Below are positions 33,811 to 41,291 of a DNA stretch of 63,722 bases, one piece after another (within the stretch, counting starts at the first letter, position 1; each line of letters begins with the position of its first letter). Made by a program: the position numbers and the translations under genes. Source of the stretch: Pseudoselenomonas ruminantium (GTDB lineage Bacteria > Bacillota > Negativicutes > Selenomonadales > Selenomonadaceae). The notes beneath the pieces were generated by a model that was not told the DNA's origin, did not search any database, and saw only the letters and a list, made by a program, of their open reading frames with translations. The DNA lies in NCBI GenBank assembly GCA_015058575.1, contig SVBZ01000050.1:1-63722 (forward strand), read 5' to 3'.

Positions 33811-33951
33811 ACGATTGCTTGTAGGACGTAATACTTGCATTTTTTTGGGAAACAAGGCAAAATAGAATAAGGAAAGTTTCGATAATTATAGAGACTTGTA
33901 AGGAATGGGTTTGTTCTGGATAAAATTTTTGCTGATAGGTGATACGAGTTT

Positions 33952-34992
33952 ATGCAAGTGGATTTGATGCGGCAGGCCTCGGTGCTGGTGGTGGATGATA
34001 GCGAGACGGATCGAAAGCAATTAAAGAATATCCTGGCGCTGCGCGTGAAGCTCTGGGGCGTGAATGCGGGCAGTGAGGCGTTGGCGTATATGGGAAATAC
34101 CAGCCCTGATCTGGTGTTGTTGTCAACAAACCTGCCAGATATGGATGGATTCGAGCTCTTGCGCCGTATGCGTGAAGATGTGAAGCTGCGGGAAATACCA
34201 GTCATTATGATGACGACGGATCAGAGTCAGAAGGCTGAAGCGGCAATCACGATGGCGGGTGCTTTTGATATTGTGCGCAAGCCATTTGTGCCGATTATTG
34301 TCGTCAAGAAAGTGGAGCAGGTACTGGAACTTGAGTACCTCCATCGTCATTTACGCAGTGAAGTCAGACGCCAGACGCGGCTGGCTGAAGAACGGCTGGC
34401 ATCGAGCCAGCGGCTGTTCGAGGAGACGGTTATGGCGCTTGCGAAGACTATCGATGCCAAGGACGCTTATACGCGCGGCCATTCGCAGCGGGTTGGCCGC
34501 TATGCGCGCTTCATCGCGTATAAGCTGGGCTGGCACGAAGAGGAGCAGCAGAAAATATACTTTATGGGGCTTTTGCATGACATCGGCAAGATCGGTGTGC
34601 CGGAAGCCATCATCAACAAGCCGGACAAACTGACGGATGAGGAATATGATAAAATCAAGCAGCATACTGTCATTGGGTCGGAAATCCTTGAGCTTGTCGC
34701 GGAGTTCCCTGAGCTGACGATTGGTGCGCGTTCGCATCATGAACGCTTTGATGGCAAAGGCTATCCCGATGGAAAAAAGGGGGACGAGATTCCCATTTAT
34801 GCGCGCATTATTGCTGTGGCTGATGCCTATGATGCGATGACTTCCAAGCGCAGTTATCGCGATGTGTTGCCGCAGAATGTCGTACGTGATCAGATTGCCA
34901 AGGGGCGGGGCAGCCAGTTCGATCCTGAATTTGCCGATGTGATGCTGCAGATAATCGACGAGGATGTTGATTATATCCTGCATGAGCGTTGA
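33952..34992 (+). CDS. HD-GYP protein with a degenerate receiver domain
   Basis: A 346-residue RpfG-like protein. The HD-GYP domain, which hydrolyses c-di-GMP, is complete: HDIGKIG (H209, D210), SHHERFDGKGYPDG (H262, H263, GYP at 270-272) and the following VADAYDAMTS. The N-terminal receiver keeps the acidic pair D15-D16 and K110, but serine (S58, in VLLSTNLPDMDG) replaces the phosphoacceptor aspartate. Control by a histidine kinase is therefore unlikely. A coiled-coil linker (about 120-160) joins the domains. It is preceded by a 141-base gap with only a weak promoter-like TAGAAT at 33863. Confidence 0.9.
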   Translation: MQVDLMRQASVLVVDDSETDRKQLKNILALRVKLWGVNAGSEALAYMGNTSPDLVLLSTNLPDMDGFELLRRMREDVKLREIPVIMMTTDQSQKAEAAITMAGAFDIVRKPFVPIIVVKKVEQVLELEYLHRHLRSEVRRQTRLAEERLASSQRLFEETVMALAKTIDAKDAYTRGHSQRVGRYARFIAYKLGWHEEEQQKIYFMGLLHDIGKIGVPEAIINKPDKLTDEEYDKIKQHTVIGSEILELVAEFPELTIGARSHHERFDGKGYPDGKKGDEIPIYARIIAVADAYDAMTSKRSYRDVLPQNVVRDQIAKGRGSQFDPEFADVMLQIIDEDVDYILHER

Positions 34993-35001
34993 TTTGAGAT
35001 T

Positions 35002-35038
35002 ACCGCATGAACGTGACGACGTTCTGCGGTGTTTTTTT
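35002..35038 (+). terminator. Terminator of the HD-GYP gene
   Basis: ACCGCA/TGCGGT and GAACGT/ACGTTC stacked with one bulged T, loop GACG, then G and seven T. Confidence 0.9.
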
Positions 35039-35183
35039 ATAGTTTGAAGTTATCGAAATAATTCAAAAACTTTATCATATATAGTTCGGAATATATAGAC
35101 AATTCATTATACTTATGCTAAGATAATTTACAGGCAATCAATCGTTTCAGTTGTAGTTATATTTTAGAATGGGGGGACACTCA

Positions 35184-36623
35184 ATGGTTACATTTCTGGT
35201 TGCTTTACTGGCACTTATTGGTGGTTATTTCATCTATGGCAAGATAGTCGACAATTTGTTTGGGCCTACCGATAAGCCGACACCGGCTCTCGTCCATAAC
35301 GATGGTGTTGACTATATACCGTTGCCAACCTGGCGCGTTTTTATGATTCAGCTGCTTAACATCGCTGGCCTGGGGCCGATATTCGGTGCTTTGGGCGGTG
35401 CGCTTTGGGGGCCGTCGGTATATCTTTGGATCGTTCTTGGTACGATTTTTGCCGGTGGTGTCCACGACTACCTTTCGGGAATGATTTCCTTGCGTGAGGA
35501 TGGCAAGAGTATTTCTGAGGTTGTCGGTCATCACATGGGCAGTACGATGTTGTTCATCATGCGCGTGTTTTCCGTAGTGCTGCTGGTACTTGTCGGTACC
35601 GTGTTCATGACGGGGCCGGCAGGCCTGCTGTCAAAGCTTACAGGTGTAGCCGTAACGGTTGTCCTGCCGTGTGTTCTGCTGTACTACTTCCTGGCAACGC
35701 TTTTGCCGATTGATGCACTGATTGCCCGTTTCTATCCGCTGTTTGGGGCCTGCCTTATCATCATGGCGCTGGGCATCATGGGCGGCATGCTTTTCGGAGT
35801 TGGCGGGCACACGATGCCAGAGCTGCAGCTGGCCAACCTGCACCCTAAAGGCGATGCAATGCCAATCTGGCCGCTGATGTTCATCACGGTTGCCTGTGGC
35901 GCTGTTTCGGGCTTTCATTCCACGCAGTCACCAATCATGGCCCGCTGCCTTCGCGATGAGCGCCTGGGGCGCCCGGTGTTTTATGGGGCGATGGTTTCTG
36001 AAGGTATCATTGCTCTAATTTGGGCGGCAGCTGGTGTTACGTTCTATGATGGTACGGGCGGTCTGGCTAAGGCTATGGCGGCGGGTGGCGCTGGCACGGT
36101 GGTCTATGATATATGCGTCGGCTTTATGGGGGGCGCAGGCAGTATGACCGGATACATTGGTGCAACGCTGGCAATGCTAGGTGTCATCGCTTGCCCCATT
36201 ACGTCAGGTGATACGGCTTTCCGCAGTGCACGTCTGACATTGGCGGACTGGTTTGGTATCGAGCAGACCAAGTCAATCAAGCGCCTGCTGTTTGCTGTGC
36301 CGCTGCTGGCCATCGGCGGAATTCTCTCACAGATGGATTTCAACATCATCTGGCGCTATTTCTCTTGGACCAATCAGACGTTGGCCATGATTGTTCTCTG
36401 GACAGGTGCGACCTATCTGTATCGTGTCCATAGGGGCAGCAAGGCGTGGTTGATTCCAGCTATCCCGGCAACGTTTATGTCGGCGGTAACGTTCACGTAT
36501 ATCCTGCAAGCACCAGAGGGATTCCAGCTGGCTACGAGCATTACGTATCCGTGCGGTATTATCTTTGCCATTTGCTGTGTGGTGCTGTTTACGAAGCAGA
36601 TTCTCATGGGCAAACAGAATTGA
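35184..36623 (+). CDS. CstA-family carbon starvation protein / peptide or pyruvate transporter
   Basis: A 479-residue inner-membrane protein with about thirteen to fifteen helices. The CstA hallmarks are LLNIAGLGPIFGALGGALWG and IFAGGVHDYLSGMISLREDGKS (quoted separately as two motifs), followed by SGFHSTQSP and a late GDTAFRSARL. This is the short form of the family, without the C-terminal extension of E. coli CstA. Relatives import peptides or pyruvate when carbon is scarce. The start is ATG 35184, after GGGGGG. The 35039-35183 gap is AT-rich with no clear regulatory element. Confidence 0.9.
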   Translation: MVTFLVALLALIGGYFIYGKIVDNLFGPTDKPTPALVHNDGVDYIPLPTWRVFMIQLLNIAGLGPIFGALGGALWGPSVYLWIVLGTIFAGGVHDYLSGMISLREDGKSISEVVGHHMGSTMLFIMRVFSVVLLVLVGTVFMTGPAGLLSKLTGVAVTVVLPCVLLYYFLATLLPIDALIARFYPLFGACLIIMALGIMGGMLFGVGGHTMPELQLANLHPKGDAMPIWPLMFITVACGAVSGFHSTQSPIMARCLRDERLGRPVFYGAMVSEGIIALIWAAAGVTFYDGTGGLAKAMAAGGAGTVVYDICVGFMGGAGSMTGYIGATLAMLGVIACPITSGDTAFRSARLTLADWFGIEQTKSIKRLLFAVPLLAIGGILSQMDFNIIWRYFSWTNQTLAMIVLWTGATYLYRVHRGSKAWLIPAIPATFMSAVTFTYILQAPEGFQLATSITYPCGIIFAICCVVLFTKQILMGKQN

Positions 36624-36629
36624 TGTCTG

Positions 36630-36657
36630 AGGCCTTCCCTGCGGGGAGGGCCTTTTT
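36630..36657 (+). terminator. Terminator of the CstA gene
   Basis: AGGCCTTCCC against GGGAGGGCCT, loop TGCG, then T run. Confidence 0.9.
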
Positions 36658-36666
36658 GTTTCTGCC

Positions 36667-36695
36667 TTGACATCCGGGCGCTTCGCGTATAAGAT
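36667..36695 (+). promoter_or_regulatory. Promoter of copA
   Basis: TTGACA, 17-base spacer, TAAGAT. The spacer holds a GC-rich block (36671-36687) shared with the REP-like element at 71-87. Just downstream, AATGATTATTGATTTTA (36713-36729) looks partly like a Fur box; no CopY-type operator was seen. Confidence 0.65.
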
Positions 36696-36746
36696 ACATT
36701 TATAAGTCATGCGAATGATTATTGATTTTATCGTGGAGGTGAACGT

Positions 36747-39302
36747 TTGAAAAAAGAAAAATTTGCAGTTACCGGAATGACTTGCTCGGCCTGTTCAGCC
36801 CGCGTACAGCGGGCCGTTGAGAAAATAGCAGGTACGCGGGCGGTAAGTGTCAATCTACTGACCAACAGCATGCAGCTGGAGTACGATGAGCAGCGCACGG
36901 ATCCGGCAGCCATCGTGGCCGCGGTCGAAGCGGCCGGCTATGGAGCTGTGTGTCAGGGCAATCAGATGGCAGCGGCGGTGCCGCAGGAAAAGATTGCCGA
37001 TACACAGGCTGCAGACTTGCGTCATCGGTTGATTTGGTCGCTGGTGTTCTTGCTGCCGGTCGTGCTGGTGTCGATGCATGCGATGTTTTTTATGGCTCTG
37101 GGCATGCCAGTACCAGCGGGGGTGGCAGCATTGCTTGACGGTCCGGAGAATGCGATTACGTTTGCTTTTGTCCAGATGCTGTTTGTGTTGCCGGTCATGT
37201 ATTTGAACCGTCATTTTTATGTTGTGGGCTTCCGGACGCTATGGCAGGGAGCGCCGAATATGGATACGCTGGTTGGCTTGGGCTCAATGGCAGCGGCGCT
37301 GTTTGGTGTTTTTGCGATTTTCCGCATCGGCTGGGGCCTGGGACATGGTGATATGGCGCTTGTGCTGGAATACAGCCGGAATTTGTATTTCGAGTCTGCG
37401 GGCATGATTGTTACGTTGATTACCGTGGGCAAGTATCTTGAAGCACGGGCCAAGGGGCAGACGAGCCGGGCACTTGAAAAGCTCATGGATTTGGCGCCAA
37501 AGCAGGCGGTGGTCTTGCGGGCGGGTAAGGAGCAGCTCGTTGCTGTGGAGACATTGGCGGTGGGCGATGTCGTTGTTGTCCGTCCAGGTGAGCGTATCCC
37601 GGTAGATGGCGTGATACTCGACGGCACGACGAGTGTGGATGAGTCGGCTATATCGGGCGAAAGCATTCCCGTTGCCAAGGGAGCTGGTGATCGGGTGATT
37701 TCGGCGACTATCAATAAGACAGGCTTTATCCATTTTCGGGCAGAGCGTGTCGGCGAGGATACGACTATCAGCCAAATCATCCGGCTGGTCGATGAAGCCA
37801 GTGCCAGCAAAGCGCCGATTGCGCGGCTGGCCGATAAGATCGCAGGGATATTTGTTCCCGCTGTCATTGCCATTGCGCTGGCTGCGGGGGGCGTGTGGCT
37901 CATGCTGGGGGCCAGCGTTGAATTCGCATTCTCGATTGCCATATCGATTCTTGTCATTTCGTGCCCGTGTGCGCTGGGACTGGCGACACCGGTAGCTATC
38001 ATGGTCGGCACGGGCAAGGGAGCTGAGCATGGCATATTGATAAAATCCGGTGAGGCGCTGGAAATGGCGCAGGCCATCGATACGGTGGTCCTTGACAAGA
38101 CCGGTACGATTACTGAGGGCAAGCCGCGAGTGGTGGAAGTCCAGCCGTTGGGAATTGATACGTCTGAATTTTTGGCGGCAGCTGCTGGCTTAGAGCAGGG
38201 AAGTGAACATCCGTTGGCTGAGGCGGTGATGGCTTATGCACGCGAACAAGGTGTGTGTCCTGTGATGATGACGGAGTTTTCAGCAGTCTTCGGCCGTGGC
38301 GTCAAGGCCCGGCAAGGTGCGGCAGTGTGGCTGGCAGGCAATATGCAGTTCCTGCTGGAGCAAGGCGTTGCTGTTGAGCGCTATCGGCAGCGTGTCGATG
38401 CACTGGCTGATGCTGGCCAAACCCCGCTGTTGTTTGCAAGGGGACAAGAGCTGGTGGGCATAATCAGCGTGGCTGATACGGAAAAGCCGACGAGTGCTGA
38501 GGCAATTCGCCAGTTCAAGGCTATGGGCATAGAGGTGGTCATGCTGACTGGCGATAATGCGCGTACAGCCGAGGCTGTACGCCGGCGTCTGGCTATCCCG
38601 CAGGTCATTGCCGGCGTCCTGCCTGTGCATAAGGAAGAGCATATCGCAGCATTGCAGGCTGCGGGTCACAAGGTGGCGATGATTGGTGATGGTATCAATG
38701 ATGCTCCTGCATTGGCGCGTGCTGATGTAGGCATTGCCATTGGGGCGGGCACTGATATCGCCATTGAAAGCGCAGATGCTGTGCTCGTGAAAGATGACCT
38801 GCTTGCTGCGGTTGACGCTGTTCGCTTGTCGAAGGCAGTTATCCGCAACATCCGCGAGAATCTGTTCTGGGCGTTTTTCTACAATGTTGTCTGTATTCCG
38901 CTGGCGGCGGGTGTATTCTATACGGCATGGGGACTCAAGCTATCGCCGGTTGTGGGCGCGGCGGCCATGAGCCTGTCAAGTGTCTGCGTTTGCTTGAACG
39001 CATTGCGCTTGCGCTGGTTCCAGCCTGTCGTGGCAGAAAAGGTGAATGCTAAGGCTATGTCCTGGATGCCAGCAGAAGAACATAAGGAGGAAAAAGAGAT
39101 GGAAACGACTTTGAAAATCGAGGGCATGATGTGTCAGCATTGCCAGAAACATGTTAATGAGGCACTGACGAAGATGGATGGTGTCACGAGTGTTACGGTT
39201 GATTTGGAAGGCGGTAAGGCCGAGGTGAAAGCCAGCCGTGAGATTCCCCGTGAGGAATTCAAGGCGGTCATCGAAGCGGCCGGTTACGAACTGGTGGATT
39301 GA
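36747..39302 (+). CDS. copA: Copper-exporting P-type ATPase with N- and C-terminal metal-binding domains
   Basis: P1B-type ATPase that exports Cu(I), 851 residues. An N-terminal HMA domain has MTCSAC (11-16). Eight membrane helices include the CPC metal site (SCPCALGL, near 406-413). Other marks are DKTGTITEG (phosphorylated D near 450), [17 protein letters not shown], and the Cu(I)-specific YN and MSLSS motifs in the last helices. Unusually, a second HMA domain with MMCQHC (C796, C799) forms the C-terminus, equivalent to a fused CopZ chaperone. The start is TTG, six bases after GGAGGTG. A strong ribosome-binding site lies in frame just before the C-terminal domain. Confidence 0.94.
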   Translation: MKKEKFAVTGMTCSACSARVQRAVEKIAGTRAVSVNLLTNSMQLEYDEQRTDPAAIVAAVEAAGYGAVCQGNQMAAAVPQEKIADTQAADLRHRLIWSLVFLLPVVLVSMHAMFFMALGMPVPAGVAALLDGPENAITFAFVQMLFVLPVMYLNRHFYVVGFRTLWQGAPNMDTLVGLGSMAAALFGVFAIFRIGWGLGHGDMALVLEYSRNLYFESAGMIVTLITVGKYLEARAKGQTSRALEKLMDLAPKQAVVLRAGKEQLVAVETLAVGDVVVVRPGERIPVDGVILDGTTSVDESAISGESIPVAKGAGDRVISATINKTGFIHFRAERVGEDTTISQIIRLVDEASASKAPIARLADKIAGIFVPAVIAIALAAGGVWLMLGASVEFAFSIAISILVISCPCALGLATPVAIMVGTGKGAEHGILIKSGEALEMAQAIDTVVLDKTGTITEGKPRVVEVQPLGIDTSEFLAAAAGLEQGSEHPLAEAVMAYAREQGVCPVMMTEFSAVFGRGVKARQGAAVWLAGNMQFLLEQGVAVERYRQRVDALADAGQTPLLFARGQELVGIISVADTEKPTSAEAIRQFKAMGIEVVMLTGDNARTAEAVRRRLAIPQVIAGVLPVHKEEHIAALQAAGHKVAMIGDGINDAPALARADVGIAIGAGTDIAIESADAVLVKDDLLAAVDAVRLSKAVIRNIRENLFWAFFYNVVCIPLAAGVFYTAWGLKLSPVVGAAAMSLSSVCVCLNALRLRWFQPVVAEKVNAKAMSWMPAEEHKEEKEMETTLKIEGMMCQHCQKHVNEALTKMDGVTSVTVDLEGGKAEVKASREIPREEFKAVIEAAGYELVD
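39084..39101 (+). promoter_or_regulatory. Internal Shine-Dalgarno and ATG within copA
   Basis: AAGGAGG (39084-39090) stands eight bases before an in-frame ATG (39099), codon 785 of copA. It is one of the best ribosome-binding sites in the window, and it sits exactly at the border of the CopZ-like domain. Confidence 0.7.
39099..39302 (+). CDS. Possible separately translated CopZ-like copper chaperone (3' part of copA)
   Basis: If ribosomes start at the internal ATG, the product is a 67-residue HMA protein: [16 protein letters not shown] at the start, metal cysteines at positions 12 and 15, and the usual beta-alpha-beta-beta-alpha-beta length, ending at the copA stop. Free CopZ proteins have this size and deliver Cu(I) to CopA. 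E. coli also makes a chaperone from its copA message, though from the 5' end and by frameshifting. This entry overlaps copA in the same frame and is an alternative product, not an extra gene. Confidence 0.45.
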   Translation: METTLKIEGMMCQHCQKHVNEALTKMDGVTSVTVDLEGGKAEVKASREIPREEFKAVIEAAGYELVD

Positions 39303-39307
39303 TTATA

Positions 39308-39358
39308 AAATATAGCGGAGGAGCGGTTGGTATATGCGACCGCTCCTCCGCTATATTT
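39308..39358 (+). terminator. Large hairpin after copA
   Basis: A 22-base-pair stem (39308-39329 with 39337-39358, one G-T pair) and a seven-base loop, just after the copA stop. No separate T tract follows; the only U-rich end is the arm itself (TATATTT). Terminator, or an mRNA-stabilising hairpin. Confidence 0.6.
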
Positions 39359-39439
39359 CATGGCAGGTTTTTTCTTTTTTTTCGCGAATAATAGTATAGA
39401 CGGAAGCTTGGATCATTGGGCAAGGAGGCAGGAAATCCT

Positions 39440-40663
39440 ATGTACTATTATTGCTTGATTGATTTCTTGGCTTTGCTGGTGCTGCTCATCATCAATCATG
39501 ATGTTCTGCTGAAAAAGGGAGATGCAGCAGATTCGCCGGCGCAGAAATATTATCGCTATTTCCTGTATGCTGTCATTGCTTATTATTTTACCGATATGCT
39601 TTGGTACTGGCTATATGTCAAGTCGTGGACCAGCTGGCTGTATATAGATACCGAAGTATATTTTATCGTAATGGCAGCGGGAATCCAGCTTTGGGCGCGC
39701 TTTGCAGTGGAGTATCTGGGAGGACGGAATGCTTTCGGCAAGCTGCTGACGTATGCTGCGCGAACCTTATTTATTTACGTGCTTATTGTCACGCCGCTCA
39801 ATCGCTGGTATCCGCTTATGTTCTGGTTTGATGCTGATGGTGTTTACCAAACGGGCATAGCCCGCGAGCTTATGTTCAGTGCGCAGGTGATGCTATTGCT
39901 GTTGACGGTCATGTATACCCTTTCTGTATCGTCACATAGCGTCGATAGGAAGCGGCAGCGCCATCAGACTATCGGCCTTTCGGGATTGATCATGATGTTT
40001 TTTGTGGCTGTGCAAATCTTTTTCCCAACCTATCCGCTCTATGCCATCAGTTATATGCTGGGATGTTGTCTGTTGCGCACCTTTGTCATTGAGAATGAGC
40101 GGGAGGAGTATCGCTGCAGCCTGGAAATCTCGCTAAAACGGGAGCAAGAGCAGTTCCAGGAATTGAAAAACGCTTGGAAGCTGGCTTACACCGATGCGCT
40201 CACTGGGGGCAAGACAAAATTGGCCTATGTGGAAAAAGGAGAGCAGATTGACAGGCAGATTTCCAATGGGACTATCGGAGAGTTAGCGATCGCAGTCTTT
40301 GATGTCAATGATCTGAAGATTGTCAACGACACCTTGGGACACGATATCGGCGATGCGTTCATCCAAAAGGCCTGTCAGCTGATAAGCGGGATATTCAAGA
40401 AAAGTCCCGTATACCGTGTGGGCGGTGACGAGTTTGTGGCTATCCTGGAACATGAAGATTATGAAAACAGGTATAGCCTGTTGCAGGCATTCAATCAGCA
40501 AATAGAGGCCAACAGGCAGAATCAGTCCGTGGTTATCGCAGTGGGGATGGTGGAATATAAGCCCGGCGAAGATAAAAGCTATAAGCGGATTTTTGAACGG
40601 GCGGATATGCAGATGTATAAGCGGAAACGGGAGCTCAAAGCGTTGGCTGGCGAGACTTCTTAG
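39440..40663 (+). CDS. Membrane-bound diguanylate cyclase (GGDEF)
   Basis: A 407-residue protein with about six or seven N-terminal membrane helices (to about residue 215), a short coiled coil and a GGDEF domain. The catalytic motif is RVGGDEFVAI, and VFDVNDLKIVNDTLGHDIGD supplies the metal-binding aspartate, so synthesis of c-di-GMP is likely. The RxxD inhibitory site before GGDEF is absent, and DALTGGKTKL departs from the usual DxLTGLxNR. The start is ATG 39440, after AAGGAGG. It is monocistronic. The membrane domain is an unassigned sensor. Confidence 0.88.
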   Translation: MYYYCLIDFLALLVLLIINHDVLLKKGDAADSPAQKYYRYFLYAVIAYYFTDMLWYWLYVKSWTSWLYIDTEVYFIVMAAGIQLWARFAVEYLGGRNAFGKLLTYAARTLFIYVLIVTPLNRWYPLMFWFDADGVYQTGIARELMFSAQVMLLLLTVMYTLSVSSHSVDRKRQRHQTIGLSGLIMMFFVAVQIFFPTYPLYAISYMLGCCLLRTFVIENEREEYRCSLEISLKREQEQFQELKNAWKLAYTDALTGGKTKLAYVEKGEQIDRQISNGTIGELAIAVFDVNDLKIVNDTLGHDIGDAFIQKACQLISGIFKKSPVYRVGGDEFVAILEHEDYENRYSLLQAFNQQIEANRQNQSVVIAVGMVEYKPGEDKSYKRIFERADMQMYKRKRELKALAGETS

Positions 40664-40752
40664 TATTTTAATGTATTTTTTGGAATCCTGAGTATTTCTT
40701 GTGTTACAATAAGAGTAATGTTAGCGTATTAATACAGAGGGGGATTTTGACG

Positions 40753-41190
40753 ATGAAGAAATATATTGCAGCGTTATGCATGGCTTGCTGGCTGGCTTTT
40801 TCAGCTAATGCATTGGCGGCGACGCCGGATGCTACGGCATTGTCGGGGGAGCAGGAGATTGCTGTTAAATGGATGGATGCCATGCTTGTCAAGCAGGATT
40901 CGGCAGCGGTTATCAAATTGCTGGAACCAGAGAGACAGAAGAAGATCTCGCAAGATGATCTGGCAAAGAATTTGTCGCAGCTCAGCCAGAAATACGGGAA
41001 ATATCAGGAATCCCGCTTTATCAGCTGGACGCGCTTCGATCAGGCGGATCAGATGATTTATCTCATGCGCTTTGAGAAAGAACAGCTGGTACGCTGTGAG
41101 TTGCTGTTCAATAAGAAGGGACAGCTTGAGGGATTCTCGCTGGCAGCGCTCAAAGAGAGTGCAAAAGACCAGCAAACGGAAAAGAAATAA
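40753..41190 (+). CDS. Exported DUF3887-like small protein
   Basis: A 145-residue protein with a clear signal peptide (cleavage probably after ALA, before ATPDAT). The mature part resembles DUF3887, an NTF2-like fold: a helical start (AVKWMDAMLVKQDSAAVIKL), the KYGKYQESRFISW strand, and a C-terminal sheet ending NKKGQLEGFSLA. The function of this family is unknown. The start is ATG 40753, after GAGGGGG. It lies between the GGDEF gene and the PTS regulator, with its own terminator. Confidence 0.7.
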   Translation: MKKYIAALCMACWLAFSANALAATPDATALSGEQEIAVKWMDAMLVKQDSAAVIKLLEPERQKKISQDDLAKNLSQLSQKYGKYQESRFISWTRFDQADQMIYLMRFEKEQLVRCELLFNKKGQLEGFSLAALKESAKDQQTEKK

Positions 41191-41192
41191 GC

Positions 41193-41243
41193 AGCAAGAG
41201 CTTTTCGGCCGGCAGTCGTCATTGCCGGCCGTTGCTATTTTTT
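41193..41243 (+). terminator. Terminator of the DUF3887-like gene
   Basis: CGGCCGGCA (41206-41214) against TGCCGGCCG (41223-41231), with AGCAA/TTGCT (41193, 41232) extending the base, then a T run. Confidence 0.88.
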
Positions 41244-41275
41244 GATACACTGTTATAATGGGAGATAGAGTATCA
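41232..41275 (+). promoter_or_regulatory. Promoter and putative operator of the LevR-type activator
   Basis: TTGCTA (41232-41237), 16-base spacer, TATAAT (41254-41259). The -10 is flanked by TGATACAC (41243-41250) and GTATCA (41270-41275), the same element repeated upstream of the PTS genes. This suggests autoregulation. Confidence 0.6.
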
Positions 41276-41291
41276 GAATGGAGGAATACGG

